Source: Bradyrhizobium sp. MOS002
GTDB lineage: Bacteria; Pseudomonadota; Alphaproteobacteria; Rhizobiales; Xanthobacteraceae
Direction of reading: 5' to 3'
Assembly: GCF_003020115.1 (NCBI RefSeq)
Contig: NZ_PYFX01000004.1
Location: 372,001-436,000 of the forward strand
DNA length: 64,000 bases
Shown here: positions 51,392 through 62,057 of the stretch, piece after piece
How positions within the stretch are numbered: the stretch's first letter is position 1
How the letters are laid out: the number at the start of each line of letters is the position of its first letter
Translations under genes and position numbers: made by a program
The notes under the pieces: model-generated
Told to the model about the DNA's origin: nothing
The model's database searches: none
What the model saw: the letters and a program-made list of their open reading frames with translations, nothing else

Positions 51392-52488
51392 TATCCGTCC
51401 TCCTGATACAGCAAGGCCAAAAAGCCGGTGAGGCCGCCCACCACCACGGGCAACCACGCCGCAGCGATCGGATGCATCAACTCAGCCTTGCTCAAATCTT
51501 CAGTCACTTTCGACAGAACGTAGAGCAGAAAGCCTGCGCCCACGCCACTCAAAACCATCTTCTGCACGCCGCCCATCCGGAAGAAGCGCAACGACACGGA
51601 GGCCGCGAGCATCACCATGGCCGCAAGCAAAAACGGCTGTGCCAGAAGCTTCTGATACTGGAGTCGGTATCCGGCTGTCGCGAAGCCCGAGCTTTCGGAC
51701 GAGCGGATGTAGCTCGGTAGTTGCCAAAAGGACACAGTCTCGGGTGTGGAGAAGCTGTTGCGGACCTGCGCCTCGGTCAGCGTCGTCGGAATCTCCAGGC
51801 TGGCCTGATCGACCGGCGGCGAATCCAGCGAGAAGCGGCGGACGCCCTTGAACAGCCAACGGCCGGACTCGAGCGTCGCCTCGCGCGCCTCGACCCGTTC
51901 CTTGAAGTGCTGCTCTGTGTCAAACCGGAACAGCGTGAGCCCAGTGAGCCGGACGCCCTGCTGCTCGCTGCGCGCCGCGTTGATGATGGTCTGGCCGTCA
52001 TTGGTGACCTGATTGAGCCAGAAGCCGGAAGCGTCCTGAATGCCGCCGCCGGGCGCCGAGCCGAACAGCTCGGCTTCCATGCGCTTGGAGAGCTCGCGCA
52101 GATTGGCCGACATCGGATTGTAGGCGACGGTGGCGATCACGCCGATCAGCAGCGCGCTGCCGAGCGCCGGCGAGATGAATTGCCATGCGGAGACGCCGGC
52201 GGCGCGCGCGACCACGAGCTCGAGCCGGCGGGAGAGGGCGAGATAGCAGGTCATGGCGCCGATCAGCATGCAGAACGGCGTCAGCTTCTCCAGCAGCTGC
52301 GGCACCCGGAACAGCGAGGTCTCGGCCACCATGACCGCGGAGGCGGATGCAAGGCCCGAAGTCTTGCGCACCATCTCGATGTAATCGACCAGCACCAGCA
52401 ACAGGAAAATGCTGGCGAACACGCCGAGCGCCGCGACCACGAAGCGGCCGGCGAAATAGCGCCCGAGTGTGTTGGTGAGCATGCTCAT
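51391..52488 (-). CDS. lptG: LPS export permease LptG
   Basis: 365 residues. Three N-terminal spans, a large periplasmic jellyroll and three C-terminal spans (YjgP/YjgQ fold). LGRYFAGRFVVAALGVFASI and FCMLIGAMTCYLALSRRLEL at the first half are LptG-like. With LptF and LptB it forms the inner-membrane engine extracting LPS. Its ATG overlaps the lptF stop by four bases. Confidence 0.95.
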   Translation of the reverse strand: MSMLTNTLGRYFAGRFVVAALGVFASIFLLLVLVDYIEMVRKTSGLASASAVMVAETSLFRVPQLLEKLTPFCMLIGAMTCYLALSRRLELVVARAAGVSAWQFISPALGSALLIGVIATVAYNPMSANLRELSKRMEAELFGSAPGGGIQDASGFWLNQVTNDGQTIINAARSEQQGVRLTGLTLFRFDTEQHFKERVEAREATLESGRWLFKGVRRFSLDSPPVDQASLEIPTTLTEAQVRNSFSTPETVSFWQLPSYIRSSESSGFATAGYRLQYQKLLAQPFLLAAMVMLAASVSLRFFRMGGVQKMVLSGVGAGFLLYVLSKVTEDLSKAELMHPIAAAWLPVVVGGLTGFLALLYQEDG

Positions 52489-53654
52489 GCGGTGGCCGGC
52501 CGTCGGAACAGCCGCGCGATGCGCGCGTTCGACCTGTTGATGGCCTCCATGAGGCGCGGCGGCGGTTCGACCACGAGGCCGCCAATGATGATCGCCAGCC
52601 CGATGCCGATGGCACCGATGACCATCGCATATTGGACCAGCACCGCGCCCGGCGATTTCACCGCCATCACCGAGCAGGCGAAGCCGGCCATGCGCAGGCC
52701 GAACACGGCGAGGATCGAGGAGCCGATCGAGAAATTGCGGCTCTGGCGCGTGGTGCGAGGCGCGCCCAGAAACGCGAAGGTCAGCACGGCAAAGGCGAAG
52801 GGATAGATCGGCGCCAACAGGCTGTCATGCAGGGCCGAGCGGAACTGGCCGGGAATCTGCTTGTAGACGGGATCGTCCTCGGACGGCGAGAGCAACTCCC
52901 AGAGATAACGCTCGCGGATGCCGAGGGTGACGTCGCGGCCCTGGCCCGAGAACTTCGACATGTCGAAGCCGTAGCGGCCGAACGCCACCAGCGCGGGATC
53001 GCGCTTGCCGGCCTCGAAGCGCTGAAGATTGCCGGTCTCCAGCACCAGGAACGATCCAGTTTCGTTCTTCACGACTTCGCCGTGCTCGGCGACGATCGAG
53101 ACCCGCTCGTTCGGATCGCGGCGGTCGTCGATGAAGATGCCGGCGAGGATGCCGCCGGGCTGGCGTTCGCGAATCCGGATCGTCAGGTTCTTGTCGAGCT
53201 GGGCGAAGCGGCCGGGCTGCAGGATGTTGGTGAGCACGTCGGCGGTGATCTCGGCGTCCCACTGCTTGATCCGCCGCATGCCGTCGGGAGCGAGATAGGC
53301 CGCGATGAAGGCGACCAGCAGCGCCACCACGCAGGTGGCGTAGAAGAACGGATAGAACAGCCGGAACGGCGAGAAGCCGGCGGCATTCATCACGATGATC
53401 TCGGAATCGGTGGCGAGCTTGTTCAGCGTATGCGAGATCGCGATCATCAGCGCGATCGGCGAGATGATCAGGACCAGCGCGGGCACGACGAGGCTGGTGA
53501 TGCCGAGGAAGGTCAGGATGGTCTGACCTTGGCTCGTCATCAGGTCGATGCCGCGCAACGCCTGCGTAATCCAGATCACGCCCGTGAGGCTGACCAGGAC
53601 CAACGCAAACGACGCGAGCGTCGTGCGGAAGATATACCTATCGATTGACCCCAT
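52485..53654 (-). CDS. lptF: LPS export permease LptF
   Basis: 389 residues, six spans in two groups around a periplasmic domain, as for LptG. MGSIDRYIFRTTLASFALVL and ISPIALMIAISHTLNKLATD with the SEIIVMNAAG motif are typical of LptF. First gene of the run lptF-lptG-lptD-surA-pdxA-rsmA, all overlapping or nearly so; the promoter should be in the 340-base gap shared with pepA. Confidence 0.95.
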   Translation of the reverse strand: MGSIDRYIFRTTLASFALVLVSLTGVIWITQALRGIDLMTSQGQTILTFLGITSLVVPALVLIISPIALMIAISHTLNKLATDSEIIVMNAAGFSPFRLFYPFFYATCVVALLVAFIAAYLAPDGMRRIKQWDAEITADVLTNILQPGRFAQLDKNLTIRIRERQPGGILAGIFIDDRRDPNERVSIVAEHGEVVKNETGSFLVLETGNLQRFEAGKRDPALVAFGRYGFDMSKFSGQGRDVTLGIRERYLWELLSPSEDDPVYKQIPGQFRSALHDSLLAPIYPFAFAVLTFAFLGAPRTTRQSRNFSIGSSILAVFGLRMAGFACSVMAVKSPGAVLVQYAMVIGAIGIGLAIIIGGLVVEPPPRLMEAINRSNARIARLFRRPATA

Positions 53655-53994
53655 GCGCTACCGCACGAATCCCACCAAGTCCCCAATGCCGGTCGGAATT
53701 CCGGCTGTCCAACCAATCCCCGCAAGGGGATCCCCAAGGTCGGCCAACCATCCCATCCGCCGGCTTACTCTCTCAGTACCATCCCTTTGATCCGTCAACA
53801 AAATGGCTGCCCCGTGGCACCCTCAATATATGGTTAATATTTCCCTTGTTGTGGCCCCTCGGCCACGGGGGGTGCTTGGCATCTGCCGGGCCGGTGGCCC
53901 ATAGTGCCGCACGCTCAGTGAATCGCCGTTCAGCTCCGGCCCGTGGCCGGAACCGCCGATCGGTAAAAAGCCCTGTGTTTTTGAGGAGTTACTC
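53655..53994. other. Divergent promoter region between lptF and pepA
   Basis: This 340-base gap must hold promoters in both directions. It contains an AT-rich patch (TATATGGTTAATATTTCCC, about 53826-53844) and the dyad GTGGCC-CCTC-GGCCAC (53851-53866). No small gene is supported. No clear -35/-10 pair could be chosen. Confidence 0.45.
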
Positions 53995-55494
53995 ATGTCC
54001 GATGCCATCAAGGTCGGCTTCGTTCCATTATCTGGCGCCGTCCGTGGCATCATGGTCGTGTTCTGCGACGAAGCTCTGAAGCTCGGCCCGGCGACCGCGA
54101 AGGCGCTCGGCGGGGCCACCGAACTCGTGAAGCGGGCGGCCTCCGCCGCCGCCTTCAAGGGCAAAAGCGGCGCTGCGCTCGACATCCTTGCCCCCGAAGG
54201 CGTGAAGGCCACCCGCCTGATCGTGATCGGCGCCGGCAAGGCAACCGGCCTGAAGGCCAACGACTTCCTCAAATTCGGCGGCGTGGCGGCCAGCAAGCTT
54301 CCGGCCGGCGCGGCGGCCATGACCATCATGGCGGAACTTCCCAATGGCGCCATGTCAAGCGAGCAGGCGGTCGCGATCGCTTCGGGCCTGCGGCTGCGGA
54401 CCTACAAGTTCGACCGCTACAAGACCAAGAAGAAGGACGGTGAGGAGGGCGGCTCGCGCGCCGACGTTTCGCTTGCGGTCGGCGATGTCGTCGCGGCGAA
54501 GAAGGCGTTTGCATCGGCCGCGGCGATCGTGGACGGCGTGATCATTGCGCGCGACCTCGTCAACGAGCCGCCGAACGTGCTTTTTCCCGAGGAGTTCGCG
54601 CGCCGCGCAGGCCTGCTCCGCAAGCTCGGCGTCAAGATCGAGGTGCTCGACGTCAAGGCGATGGACAAGCTCGGCATGGGCGCGCTGCTCGGTGTCGGCC
54701 AGGGCTCGGCGCGGCCGAGCCGCACCGTGATCATGCGCTGGGACGGCGGCAAGAAGGGTGAGGCGCCGGTTGCGTTCGTCGGCAAGGGCGTCTGCTTCGA
54801 CACCGGCGGCATTTCGATCAAGCCGGCCGGCAGCATGGAGGACATGAAGGGCGACATGGGCGGCGCTGCCTGCGTCGTCGGCCTGATGCATGCGCTCGCG
54901 GCACGCAAGGCCAAGGTCAACGTCGTCGGCGCCATTGGCCTCGTCGAGAACATGCCGGACGGCAACGCGCAGCGCCCGGGCGACATCGTCACCTCGATGT
55001 CGGGCCAGACCATCGAGATCATCAACACCGACGCGGAAGGCCGCCTGGTGCTTGCCGATGTGCTCTGGTACGTCGCCAGGAAAACCAAGCCGAAATTCAT
55101 GGTGGATCTGGCGACGCTGACCGGCGCCATCGTGGTCGCGCTCGGCACCGAGCATGCCGGCATGTTCTCCAACAATGACGAGCTTGCCGAGCGGCTGCTG
55201 GCGGCCGGCATCGAGAGCGGCGAGAAGGTCTGGCGCCTGCCGCTTGGTCCTGAATACGACAAGCTGATCGATTCCCAGTTCGCCGACATGAAGAACACCG
55301 GCGGCCGCCATGGCGGCTCGATTACCGCGGCGCAGTTCCTCCAGCGCTTCGTGGACGGCACGCCGTGGGCGCATCTCGACATCGCCGGTACCGCCATGGG
55401 GGCGCCGAAGACCGACATCAACCACAGCTGGGGAAGCGGCTATGGCGTTCGCTTGCTCGACCGTCTGGTCGCCGACCACTACGAGCCCAAATGA
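53995..55494 (+). CDS. pepA: Leucyl aminopeptidase (M17)
   Basis: 499 residues. Two-zinc M17 peptidase. The catalytic half carries [16 protein letters not shown] (zinc Lys/Asp), [11 protein letters not shown], and [14 protein letters not shown], all intact. Removes N-terminal residues from peptides; the E. coli enzyme also binds DNA in recombination and carAB control. GAGGAG is seven bases before the ATG. Divergent from the lpt genes and six bases from holC, a pairing common to proteobacteria. Confidence 0.95.
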   Translation: MSDAIKVGFVPLSGAVRGIMVVFCDEALKLGPATAKALGGATELVKRAASAAAFKGKSGAALDILAPEGVKATRLIVIGAGKATGLKANDFLKFGGVAASKLPAGAAAMTIMAELPNGAMSSEQAVAIASGLRLRTYKFDRYKTKKKDGEEGGSRADVSLAVGDVVAAKKAFASAAAIVDGVIIARDLVNEPPNVLFPEEFARRAGLLRKLGVKIEVLDVKAMDKLGMGALLGVGQGSARPSRTVIMRWDGGKKGEAPVAFVGKGVCFDTGGISIKPAGSMEDMKGDMGGAACVVGLMHALAARKAKVNVVGAIGLVENMPDGNAQRPGDIVTSMSGQTIEIINTDAEGRLVLADVLWYVARKTKPKFMVDLATLTGAIVVALGTEHAGMFSNNDELAERLLAAGIESGEKVWRLPLGPEYDKLIDSQFADMKNTGGRHGGSITAAQFLQRFVDGTPWAHLDIAGTAMGAPKTDINHSWGSGYGVRLLDRLVADHYEPK

Positions 55495-55500
55495 CCCGAG

Positions 55501-55953
55501 ATGACTGAAGTCCTGTTCTACCATCTGCAAAATATGACGGTGGAGAACGTGTTGCCGCCGCTTCTCGAGAAATCGCTGGAGCGCGGCTGGCGCGTCGTGG
55601 TGCAATCGAATTCGCCGGAGCGCGCTGATGCGCTCGATGCCCATTTGTGGACCTATCGCGACGATTCCTTCCTGCCGCACGCGACATGGCGGGTGAGCGA
55701 CGCCGCCGAGCAGCCGATCGTGCTGGCGGTCGAGGAGGACAATCCGAACGGTGCCAACGTCCGCTTTCTCGTCGACAATGCCGCGCTGCCGCAGGACGCG
55801 CAGGGCTATGAGCGCATGGTGCTGCTGTTCGATGGCGACGATCCGGACGCGCTTGCGTTCGCCCGCAGCGCCTGGACGGATTGCAAGGCGCGGGGATTTG
55901 ATGTCACCTATTGGCAGGCCGACGAGCGGGGCCGGTGGCAGAAACGGAATTAG
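55501..55953 (+). CDS. holC: DNA polymerase III chi subunit
   Basis: 150 residues. TEVLFYHLQNMTVENVLPPL opens with the HolC pattern; the WTYRDDSFLPHATW segment and the acidic PNGANVRFLVDNA follow. Links the clamp loader to SSB. It follows pepA by six bases, the standard arrangement. No strong ribosome site of its own, so probably translated with pepA. Confidence 0.93.
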   Translation: MTEVLFYHLQNMTVENVLPPLLEKSLERGWRVVVQSNSPERADALDAHLWTYRDDSFLPHATWRVSDAAEQPIVLAVEEDNPNGANVRFLVDNAALPQDAQGYERMVLLFDGDDPDALAFARSAWTDCKARGFDVTYWQADERGRWQKRN

Positions 55954-56080
55954 CGGTCGCTCGCAGTTAATGATAATTTGCACTTTTCGGGTGATGATGG
56001 CGTTTGTCACCTTCGTGCCGCAAAGTGATGTTGGGACAATTGCTTAGGGCCGATCCTTCACGCGGGGAATTTAGTTTATC

Positions 56081-56611
56081 GTGCGACATCAAAAGCTTCC
56101 CAGCTCGCTCATAATTGCGTTGGCTGCCGTAGCCCCGCTGGTCGCGGGCTGTTCGGGCGGGTCCGATCTGTTGTCCAGGGACACCCAGTGGTTCAACACG
56201 CCCAGCCGCCTGTTCATCAAAAGCATCTCGATTGAGTCGCCGCCGCTGACCCCCGACAAGCCGGTCGGGGCCGAGGATCTGGTCAGCGCCGACGGGGGCT
56301 GTGCCGGCATGGCGCCGCCGCCCGGGCCGGCCGATGCCAATGCGTCGACGACCGCGCCGGCCCCCATGGGCGGCACCGTCGCGCTCGGCCACACCGAATG
56401 CGACGTTGTGCGCGGCATCGGCGCGCCCTCGAGCGTCAACCTCTCCGGCGATGCCGCCGGCAGGCGCGTTGCGGTCGTGACGTGGACGACCGGTCCGCGC
56501 GCCGGCATCTACACCTTCACGTCCGGCCGCCTGTCCTCGATCGAGGGCACGCCCGAGGCGCCGGTGATGCCGAAGGCGACCAAGCCGAAGGCGAAGAAGA
56601 AGTCAGCGTAG
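56081..56611 (+). CDS. Hypothetical lipoprotein
   Basis: 176 residues from a GTG. A lipobox (LVAGC, Cys24) after a hydrophobic signal makes this an outer- or inner-membrane lipoprotein. The body has FNTPSRLFIKSISIESPPLT, a Pro/Ala-rich middle, and a C-terminal TECDVVRGIGAPSSVNLS followed by a basic KAKKKSA tail. The last part resembles the BamE/SmpA-like H-x-E-C-x-V-V-R-x-x-G pattern, where a small beta domain binds partners, but this is tentative. No neighbours suggest a role. Confidence 0.72.
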   Translation: MRHQKLPSSLIIALAAVAPLVAGCSGGSDLLSRDTQWFNTPSRLFIKSISIESPPLTPDKPVGAEDLVSADGGCAGMAPPPGPADANASTTAPAPMGGTVALGHTECDVVRGIGAPSSVNLSGDAAGRRVAVVTWTTGPRAGIYTFTSGRLSSIEGTPEAPVMPKATKPKAKKKSA

Positions 56612-57048
56612 CACGGTCGGCCTTTTACCCTGATGCCGTTGCGGCTGTCGATGCGATCAGCCGCGCATGCCTACCTCCCATCATCAAGCGGTTTTGCGTC
56701 CCTTGATTGCGATGGCCCAGGCGTGAACCGCGATCTCTCCGTTCGCGCTCGCCGGCGATCTTGTTCGTGCGTTTCGACATCGCGGCTGCCGACCTTCGCC
56801 CAAAGCGCCTTCATTGCCTCGAGCCGCGTTCTTTCGCGCGCGTCGAAAATCACGCGGGCGTTACGCGTGATCCGTGATCAGGCGATTCGTGATGAGAGAG
56901 CCTTCGCATCCGCTGTCGAAAACTGCCCCGAAGCAAAACTGGAGGAAATCTCCAGAATAATCACGTGCGTCTCAAGCAAGGGTTCAAGAATGTCATGCGC
57001 GCGAATGCTACCCACGAGGGGAGGGGCTAGGTCGGAAGGATCATTTGG
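56612..57048. other. Gap before the RTX gene
   Basis: This 437-base stretch has no supported gene; a minus-strand frame of 60 codons (56671-56853) has no ribosome site or domain. CGTGAT is repeated three times at 56866-56896, which might be a regulatory array. A GGAAGGA site precedes the RTX start. The promoter of the RTX/type I secretion unit should be here. Confidence 0.45.
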
Positions 57049-59895
57049 ATGTCCATTACCTCTGTTTTTTCCCCGGTTACGGGGCAGCTCACCACTTTCG
57101 GCGACAGCACCAATAACGGCCTCGTGATAAGTCGCGACAAGTCCGGCCGCATCCTGGTCAATAACGGTCACGTGAAAACGGTTGGTGGCGAACCCACGGT
57201 CGACAACACCACCGCGATCGACATCTTCGGTCAAGCCGGTGACGACACGATCACCGTCGACGAATGCCACGGTCCGATGCCGGCGGTGCACATCTTCGGC
57301 GGTGACGGCAATGACAGGATCACGGGCGGCTCGGGGGCCGACCTTCTATTTGGTCAGGCCGGCAACGATTTGATCAAGGGCGGCGGCGGCAACGATCTGC
57401 TGTTCGGCGGAGCGGGTAACGACATCCTGGACGGCGGCAGCGGCGACAACCAGCTGTTCGGCGAGGCCGGCGACGATCTCATGGTCTGGAATGCGGGCGG
57501 CGGCACCAACCTGTTCGAAGGCGGGGAGGGCAACGATACAGCCGAGGTCAACGGAAGCAACGCCGCCGAGGCTTTCACGATCACGGCGAACGGCACCCGC
57601 GTGCGGCTCGACGGGACGGGAGCGGCGCCGTTCTCGCTCGACATCGGCACGACGGAAAATCTCGTCTTGCACGGCGGCGGCGGCGACGATGTCATCGCCG
57701 CGGGCAACGGGCTCGGCAGCCTGATCTCGCTGACGCTCGATGGCGGCGCCGGCAACGACAGGATCATCGGCGGCGACGGAAACGACCTTATCATCGGCGG
57801 CAGCGGCGACGACATCGTCAATGGCGGACGCGGCAACGACGTGGCCCAGCTCGGGAGTGGCGACGACACTTTCATCTGGAACCCCGGCGACGGCAGCGAC
57901 ACGGTCGAGGGCGGCTCGGGCAGCGACAAGCTGCTTTTCAATGGCGCCAACATCAACGAGACCATCAACATCTCGGCCAATGGCGGCAGGGTGCGCTTCA
58001 CACGCGACGTCGCCAACATCACGATGGATCTCAACAGCGTCGAGCAGATCGAATTCGATGCGCGCGGCGGCGCCGACAACATCACCGTCGGCGACCTCAC
58101 CGGGACCGGCGTCAAGCAGGTGCTGGTTGATCTCGGAGCCGTTCCGGGAGGGACGCAGGGCGACGGCGCAGCGGATACGATTACCGTCAACGGCAGCAAC
58201 GGCAATCAGCACATCGACGTCACAGCCACGGGCACAACGGTCACGGTCACGGGGCTACCGGAGGTCGTGACGATCGCAAACGCAGAGGCCGGCAACGACC
58301 GGCTCGTCGTCCAGGCGCTCGGCGGCAACGACGTCATCGATGCATCCACGCTCGGCGTGGCGATCGGGCTGACCATCGACGGCGGTGCGGGCAACGACAC
58401 CATCACCGGCAGCCAGGGAGCGGACACCCTGATCGGCGGCGACGGCAACGACAAGGTCATCGGCGGCCGCGGCAATGACGTCGCGCTTCTCGGCGCGGGC
58501 GACGACATCTTCACGTGGAATCCCGGTGACGGCAGCGACACTGTCGAAGGCGGCACGGGAACCGATACGCTGGTGTTCAACGGCTCCAATGTGGCCGAGA
58601 ACATGTCGATCTCGGCGAACGGAAGCCGTGCGCTACTCACCCGTGACGTCGGTGCTATCGTCATGGACCTCGACGGCATCGAGCACGTGCAGATCGCGGC
58701 AGCAGGCGGCGCCGACAACATCACCGTCAACGATCTGACCGGGATTGGAATCGGGCAGGTTGCCATCGATCTCAGTGCCGGCCCCGGCAGCCAGAGCGGC
58801 GACGGAGCGGCGGACCGCGTGACCGTGAACGGCACGACCGGTGACGACAACATATCGGTCGTGACCGCCGGCGGATCGATCGTGGTCAACGGCCTCGCTG
58901 CGCAGGTGACGATTGCGCACGCGGACGCCGGTGATGTGCTCGGCATCAACGGCGGACAAGGCAATGACGTCATCAATGCATCTTCCATCAAGGCGGGACA
59001 GTCGTTCAGCCTCAACATCAATGGCGGCGACGGCAACGACACCATCACCGGCAGTGCCGGCAATGACATTGTGACCGGCGGACGCGGCAACGATTTCGCC
59101 AATCTGGGCGCGGGTGACGACACCTTCGTCTGGAACCCCGGCGACGGCAGCGACACCGTCGAAGGCGGCAAGGGCACCGACACGCTGGCATTCAACGGCG
59201 CCAATATCAGCGAGAACATCAACATCTCGGCCAATGGCGGCCGGGTGCTGTTCACGCGAGATGTCGCCGCCATCGCGATGGACCTGAACGGGGTCGAGCA
59301 TGTCGACTTCAATGCCCTCGGCGGTGCCGACAACATTACCGTCGGCGACCTCTCCGGCACCGGCGTGAGCCAGGTCGACCTCGATCTCGGCGCCAATGAC
59401 GGCGCCGCGGATACCGTGACCATCAACGCAACCGGCGGCAACGACGTCATCACCGTGACCGAGCACGACGGCATCATCACGGTGTCGGGGCTTGGCCAGG
59501 ACATCAACATCACCGATGCCGGCGCGGGCGACAGGATCGTCATCAACGGTCTCGATGGCGACGACGTCATCACGGCCTCCGGTCTGCACGGCGGCATCCA
59601 GCTCGTTGCCAATGGCGGCAACGGCGACGATGTGCTGATCGGCAGCCCCGGCAACGACACGCTGGCGGGTGGTGCCGGGGATGACGTGCTGATCGGTGGC
59701 GGCGGCCTCGACATCCTGGACGGCGGCACCGGCAACAACGTCGTCATCCAGGGCGGAGCGTTCGCGGCCGCGATGCTGCTCAACCAGGCCATGGCGGCCA
59801 GCTTTGTCCCGGCAGGTGAGGGGAACGGCGAAATGCCACTGCCCGATCCGCACGCGATGCAGAGCCAGGTGCTCGCACCGCCGCAGCACGCCTGA
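57049..59895 (+). CDS. RTX calcium-binding protein with three tandem large modules
   Basis: 948 residues, secreted, no Sec signal. Nonapeptide RTX repeats (GGxGxDxLx type) are dense at about 85-145, recur between modules and close the protein (near 855-905). Between them sit three tandem modules of about 205-213 residues, each with WNPGDGSDTVEGG, then NISANGG, TRDV, MDLN and GGADNIT. Calcium should fold the nonapeptides into beta-rolls after export. The C-terminal 40 residues are Ala/Pro-rich and would carry the export signal. No enzyme domain is recognised. The next two genes are its exporter. Confidence 0.9.
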   Translation: MSITSVFSPVTGQLTTFGDSTNNGLVISRDKSGRILVNNGHVKTVGGEPTVDNTTAIDIFGQAGDDTITVDECHGPMPAVHIFGGDGNDRITGGSGADLLFGQAGNDLIKGGGGNDLLFGGAGNDILDGGSGDNQLFGEAGDDLMVWNAGGGTNLFEGGEGNDTAEVNGSNAAEAFTITANGTRVRLDGTGAAPFSLDIGTTENLVLHGGGGDDVIAAGNGLGSLISLTLDGGAGNDRIIGGDGNDLIIGGSGDDIVNGGRGNDVAQLGSGDDTFIWNPGDGSDTVEGGSGSDKLLFNGANINETINISANGGRVRFTRDVANITMDLNSVEQIEFDARGGADNITVGDLTGTGVKQVLVDLGAVPGGTQGDGAADTITVNGSNGNQHIDVTATGTTVTVTGLPEVVTIANAEAGNDRLVVQALGGNDVIDASTLGVAIGLTIDGGAGNDTITGSQGADTLIGGDGNDKVIGGRGNDVALLGAGDDIFTWNPGDGSDTVEGGTGTDTLVFNGSNVAENMSISANGSRALLTRDVGAIVMDLDGIEHVQIAAAGGADNITVNDLTGIGIGQVAIDLSAGPGSQSGDGAADRVTVNGTTGDDNISVVTAGGSIVVNGLAAQVTIAHADAGDVLGINGGQGNDVINASSIKAGQSFSLNINGGDGNDTITGSAGNDIVTGGRGNDFANLGAGDDTFVWNPGDGSDTVEGGKGTDTLAFNGANISENINISANGGRVLFTRDVAAIAMDLNGVEHVDFNALGGADNITVGDLSGTGVSQVDLDLGANDGAADTVTINATGGNDVITVTEHDGIITVSGLGQDINITDAGAGDRIVINGLDGDDVITASGLHGGIQLVANGGNGDDVLIGSPGNDTLAGGAGDDVLIGGGGLDILDGGTGNNVVIQGGAFAAAMLLNQAMAASFVPAGEGNGEMPLPDPHAMQSQVLAPPQHA

Positions 59896-59924
59896 AGCCG
59901 GCTGCATCGGCCCGGAGAACGCTC

Positions 59925-62057
59925 ATGACGACGAACGCGGTCTCCACCGATACGGGGCTCGATGCGTTGCTGACGCTGCTGCACCTGCAAGGTGTTGCGG
60001 CCGATCGCGCGCAGCTCAGGCACCGGCTAGGCGTGGCAAGCTTCGGCGCAGCGGATATCGTCCGCTGCGCCAGGTCTCTCGGACTTAAAGCGCGAACCTA
60101 TCGAACGCAGTGGAGCCGTCTGTCGGACACCCCGCTGCCTGCGATCGCAATGCTGCGGGACGGCGGCTTCATGGTCATCGCAAAGGCCTCCGCCGACAAG
60201 GTGCTGGTGCAGTCTCCGCAGGCGCAGCGCCCGGTGCTGATGGATCGCGACGAGCTGTGCGCGATCTGGGACGGCGGCTTGATCCTGATGGTCCGGCGCG
60301 CCGGCCTGTCCGACCTCGGGCGGCACTTCGATATCACCTGGTTCATCGGCGCGATCGGCAAATACCGGCGGCTGCTGGGCGAGGTGCTGGCGGCTTCGTT
60401 CTTCCTCCAGCTGTTTGCGCTGGTCTCGCCGCTGTTTTTCCAGGTCGTGATCGACAAGGTGCTGGTGCACCGGTCGCTGTCCACGCTCGACGTCCTCGTC
60501 ATCGGCCTCGTCGTCGTCTCCCTGTTCGACACCGTGCTCGGGATCCTGCGCAATTACCTGTTTGCGCACACGACCAACCGCATCGACGTCGAGCTCGGGG
60601 CACGCCTGTTCCACCATCTGCTGGCGCTGCCAATGGCCTGGTTTCAGGCCAGGCGCGTCGGAGATTCCGTGGCCCGGGTCCGTGAGCTCGAGAACATCCG
60701 CAATTTCATCACCAGCTCGTCGCTGACGCTTCTTATCGACCTGGTCTTCACCTCGGTGTTCCTGGCGGTGATGTTCGCGTATTCGGCGCAGATGAGCTTC
60801 ATCGTGCTGGCATCGTTCCCGTTTTACATCGCGATCTCGGCCGTGGCGACGCCGCTGTTTCGCCGCAGGCTGGACGAGAAATTCCGCCGCGGCGCCGAGA
60901 ACCAGGCCTTCCTGGTCGAGAGCGTCAGCGGCATCGAAACGCTGAAGGCGATGGCGGTCGAGCCGCAGATGCAGCGCCGCTGGGAAGAGCAGCTCGCAGG
61001 CTATGTCTCCGCGAGCTTCGGTGTCACCAGCCTCGGCAACACGGCAAGCCAGCTCGTGCAGCTCGTCAGCAAGATCGTTACCGCCGCCGTTCTCTATGTC
61101 GGCGCCAGGCTGGTGATCGGTGACGCGCTGAGCGTCGGCGAGCTCGTGGCCTTCAACATCTTCGCAGGGCGGGTGTCGGCTCCGGTGCTGCGGCTCGCGC
61201 AGGTCTGGCAGGATTTTCATCAGGCGCGGCTGTCGATCGCGCGGCTCGGCGACATCCTCAACAGCGCGGCGGAGCCGGCTTACTCCGCCGCCCGCGCCGG
61301 GCTGCCGCCGATCCGGGGCAACATCCGCTTCGAGCACGTGTCTTTCCGCTACCGGCCCGATGGGCCGGAAATCCTGCACGATGTTTCATTCGACATTCCA
61401 GCCGGCCAAACCGTCGGCATCGTCGGATCGTCCGGCTCGGGCAAAAGCACCTTCGCCAAGCTGGTGCAGCGGCTCTACGTTCCGCAAGGCGGCCGGGTGC
61501 TGGTCGACGGCATGGATCTGATGACGACCGACCCGGCGGGTCTCCGTCGGCAGGTCGGAATCGTGCTCCAGGACAACATGCTGTTCAACCGGTCGGTGCG
61601 CGACAACATCGCGCTGGCCGATCCGAGCCTGCCGATGGATCGCATCATCGACGCGGCGAAGCTGGCGGGCGCGCATGATTTCATTCTGGAGCTCCCCGAG
61701 GGCTACGATACGGTGGTCGGCGAACGTGGCTCGACGCTCTCGGGCGGGCAGCGCCAGCGCATCGCGATCGCTCGCGCGCTGGTGGGCAATCCCCGGATAC
61801 TGATCTTCGACGAAGCCACCAGCGCGCTCGACTATGAGAGCGAGCGGATCATCCATGACAACATGAAGGACATTGCGAAAGGCCGCACCGTCCTGATCAT
61901 CGCGCACCGTCTGTCCACCGTCCGCGGCGCCGATCGTATCTTCACCTTGGAACGCGGCCGTCTGGTCGAGGACGGCACGCATGATGCGCTGATCAAGACC
62001 GGCGGCCGCTACGCCGCCCTGCATCGTCTCCAGGGAGGCATCTATGAGGTCGGTTAG
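59925..62057 (+). CDS. Type I secretion ABC transporter (HlyB-like)
   Basis: 710 residues. N-terminal C39-like domain (1-130) without the catalytic Cys, as in HlyB, so it recognises rather than cuts the substrate. Six spans (about 150-430) and an ATPase: GSSGSGKST near 501-509, LSGGQRQRIAIARAL and ILIFDEATSALD. It should export the RTX protein just upstream. GGAGAA precedes the start. Its last 14 bases overlap the next gene. No TolC gene is present here. Confidence 0.94.
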   Translation: MTTNAVSTDTGLDALLTLLHLQGVAADRAQLRHRLGVASFGAADIVRCARSLGLKARTYRTQWSRLSDTPLPAIAMLRDGGFMVIAKASADKVLVQSPQAQRPVLMDRDELCAIWDGGLILMVRRAGLSDLGRHFDITWFIGAIGKYRRLLGEVLAASFFLQLFALVSPLFFQVVIDKVLVHRSLSTLDVLVIGLVVVSLFDTVLGILRNYLFAHTTNRIDVELGARLFHHLLALPMAWFQARRVGDSVARVRELENIRNFITSSSLTLLIDLVFTSVFLAVMFAYSAQMSFIVLASFPFYIAISAVATPLFRRRLDEKFRRGAENQAFLVESVSGIETLKAMAVEPQMQRRWEEQLAGYVSASFGVTSLGNTASQLVQLVSKIVTAAVLYVGARLVIGDALSVGELVAFNIFAGRVSAPVLRLAQVWQDFHQARLSIARLGDILNSAAEPAYSAARAGLPPIRGNIRFEHVSFRYRPDGPEILHDVSFDIPAGQTVGIVGSSGSGKSTFAKLVQRLYVPQGGRVLVDGMDLMTTDPAGLRRQVGIVLQDNMLFNRSVRDNIALADPSLPMDRIIDAAKLAGAHDFILELPEGYDTVVGERGSTLSGGQRQRIAIARALVGNPRILIFDEATSALDYESERIIHDNMKDIAKGRTVLIIAHRLSTVRGADRIFTLERGRLVEDGTHDALIKTGGRYAALHRLQGGIYEVG

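Noticed and set aside
56671..56853. 60-codon minus-strand frame before the RTX gene
   Set aside because: No ribosome site, no family features, charged composition like chance reading of GC-rich DNA.
57301..57480. Short regularly spaced DNA repeats resembling a CRISPR-like array
   Set aside because: They are codons of RTX nonapeptides in frame, not repeats separated by unique spacers; no cas gene is present.
58206..60023. Long minus-strand open frame (about 600 codons) opposite the RTX gene, and another at 58633-59907
   Set aside because: Ser/Pro-rich or repeat-mirroring reading caused by the GC-rich RTX repeats on the plus strand; no ribosome site or domain.
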